Of a stretch of 64,000 nt of DNA, positions 63,826-64,000 are shown one piece after another. The stretch is from Polyangiaceae bacterium (GTDB taxonomy: Bacteria; Myxococcota_A; Polyangia; Polyangiales; Polyangiaceae), in the NCBI GenBank assembly GCA_019637265.1, contig JAHBVY010000013.1, forward strand, positions 1-64,000, in the 5' to 3' direction. Position numbers and translations under genes: made by a program. Position 1 is the first letter of the stretch, and each line of letters begins with the position of its first letter. The notes under the pieces are model-generated. The model saw only the letters and a list, made by a program, of their open reading frames with translations, ran no database searches and was not told where the DNA came from.

Positions 63826-64000
63826 GGTTCTCCTCTCGGGGGCGCGCGAGTCTAACCGAATCTCCACGTCAGCGCGCGCCGCTGAATGGCGGCGCACGTA
63901 GGGGCGGCCCCCCGTGGCCGCCCTCACCCTCCGACGCTCGTCTCGTGCGGTCAGGCCGCACGCTGTCTAGCCTCACGCGAGGAGCCCCAAGAGCTCCTCT

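Overview
The window is GC-rich chromosomal DNA, probably from a myxobacterium-like deltaproteobacterium (Myxococcota). I infer this from two Ser/Thr kinases, an MglA-like GTPase paired with a histidine kinase, Gly/Cys-rich lipoproteins, polymorphic Rhs toxins and a B12-dependent ribonucleotide reductase. No rRNA, tRNA or CRISPR array was recognised. The taxonomy is inference only.

Bases 1 to about 20,750 form an Rhs polymorphic-toxin island. Three Rhs genes (2-2533, 3453-5831, 7082-9415) share an almost identical C-terminal core ending in DPLGL and then diverge into different toxin tips. Each is followed directly by its own small immunity gene. The second and third Rhs genes are short: a leader with one membrane segment is joined directly to the last YD repeats. 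A DUF559 (PD-(D/E)XK-type) endonuclease gene lies on the minus strand just upstream of each leader, in three copies. The unit DUF559 / leader / core / tip / immunity repeats with a period of about 3.6 kb. Downstream lie orphan tip-immunity pairs: one with an unrecognised tip and one with an HNH-type tip. A second copy of the imm2 / membrane protein / DUF559 / leader block follows.

The island is full of insertions. An IS3-family element (12294-13978) splits the immunity gene of the HNH tip. An IS66 element (14315-16703) splits the second imm2 copy. A second, intact IS3 copy (18532-20228) splits a small exported-protein gene. In all three cases removing the element and one copy of the target duplication restores the reading frame exactly. 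An ISL3-type transposase remnant lies at 10586-11824.

From about 20,900 the window is ordinary chromosome. It holds argH, a PEGA-like protein, an MglA-like GTPase/PocR-histidine kinase operon, thiL, a Ser/Thr kinase, nrdJ (preceded by seven tandem hairpins), a lipoprotein/M20 peptidase pair, and a fadN-fadA beta-oxidation operon. These are followed by a second Ser/Thr kinase with a probable beta-propeller tail, a zinc phospholipase C-like/outer-membrane fusion, folE2 and a queD-like gene, a GT-C-type membrane glycosyltransferase, a subtilisin-like lipoprotein, a Cys-rich lipoprotein, an SDR and an HD-GYP protein. A phosphate cluster (phoU-pstB-pstA-pstC-pstS plus an OprP/O-like porin, all minus strand, with a candidate Pho box) comes next, then an MBL-fold hydrolase, a patatin-like lipase and an LLM-class oxidoreductase. 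Two short dispersed motifs recur only between genes in this half.

The most interesting system is the Rhs cassette array with its embedded DUF559 nucleases and sharply bounded leader module. It looks like a toxin-tip diversification locus, although that function is inferred from architecture only.
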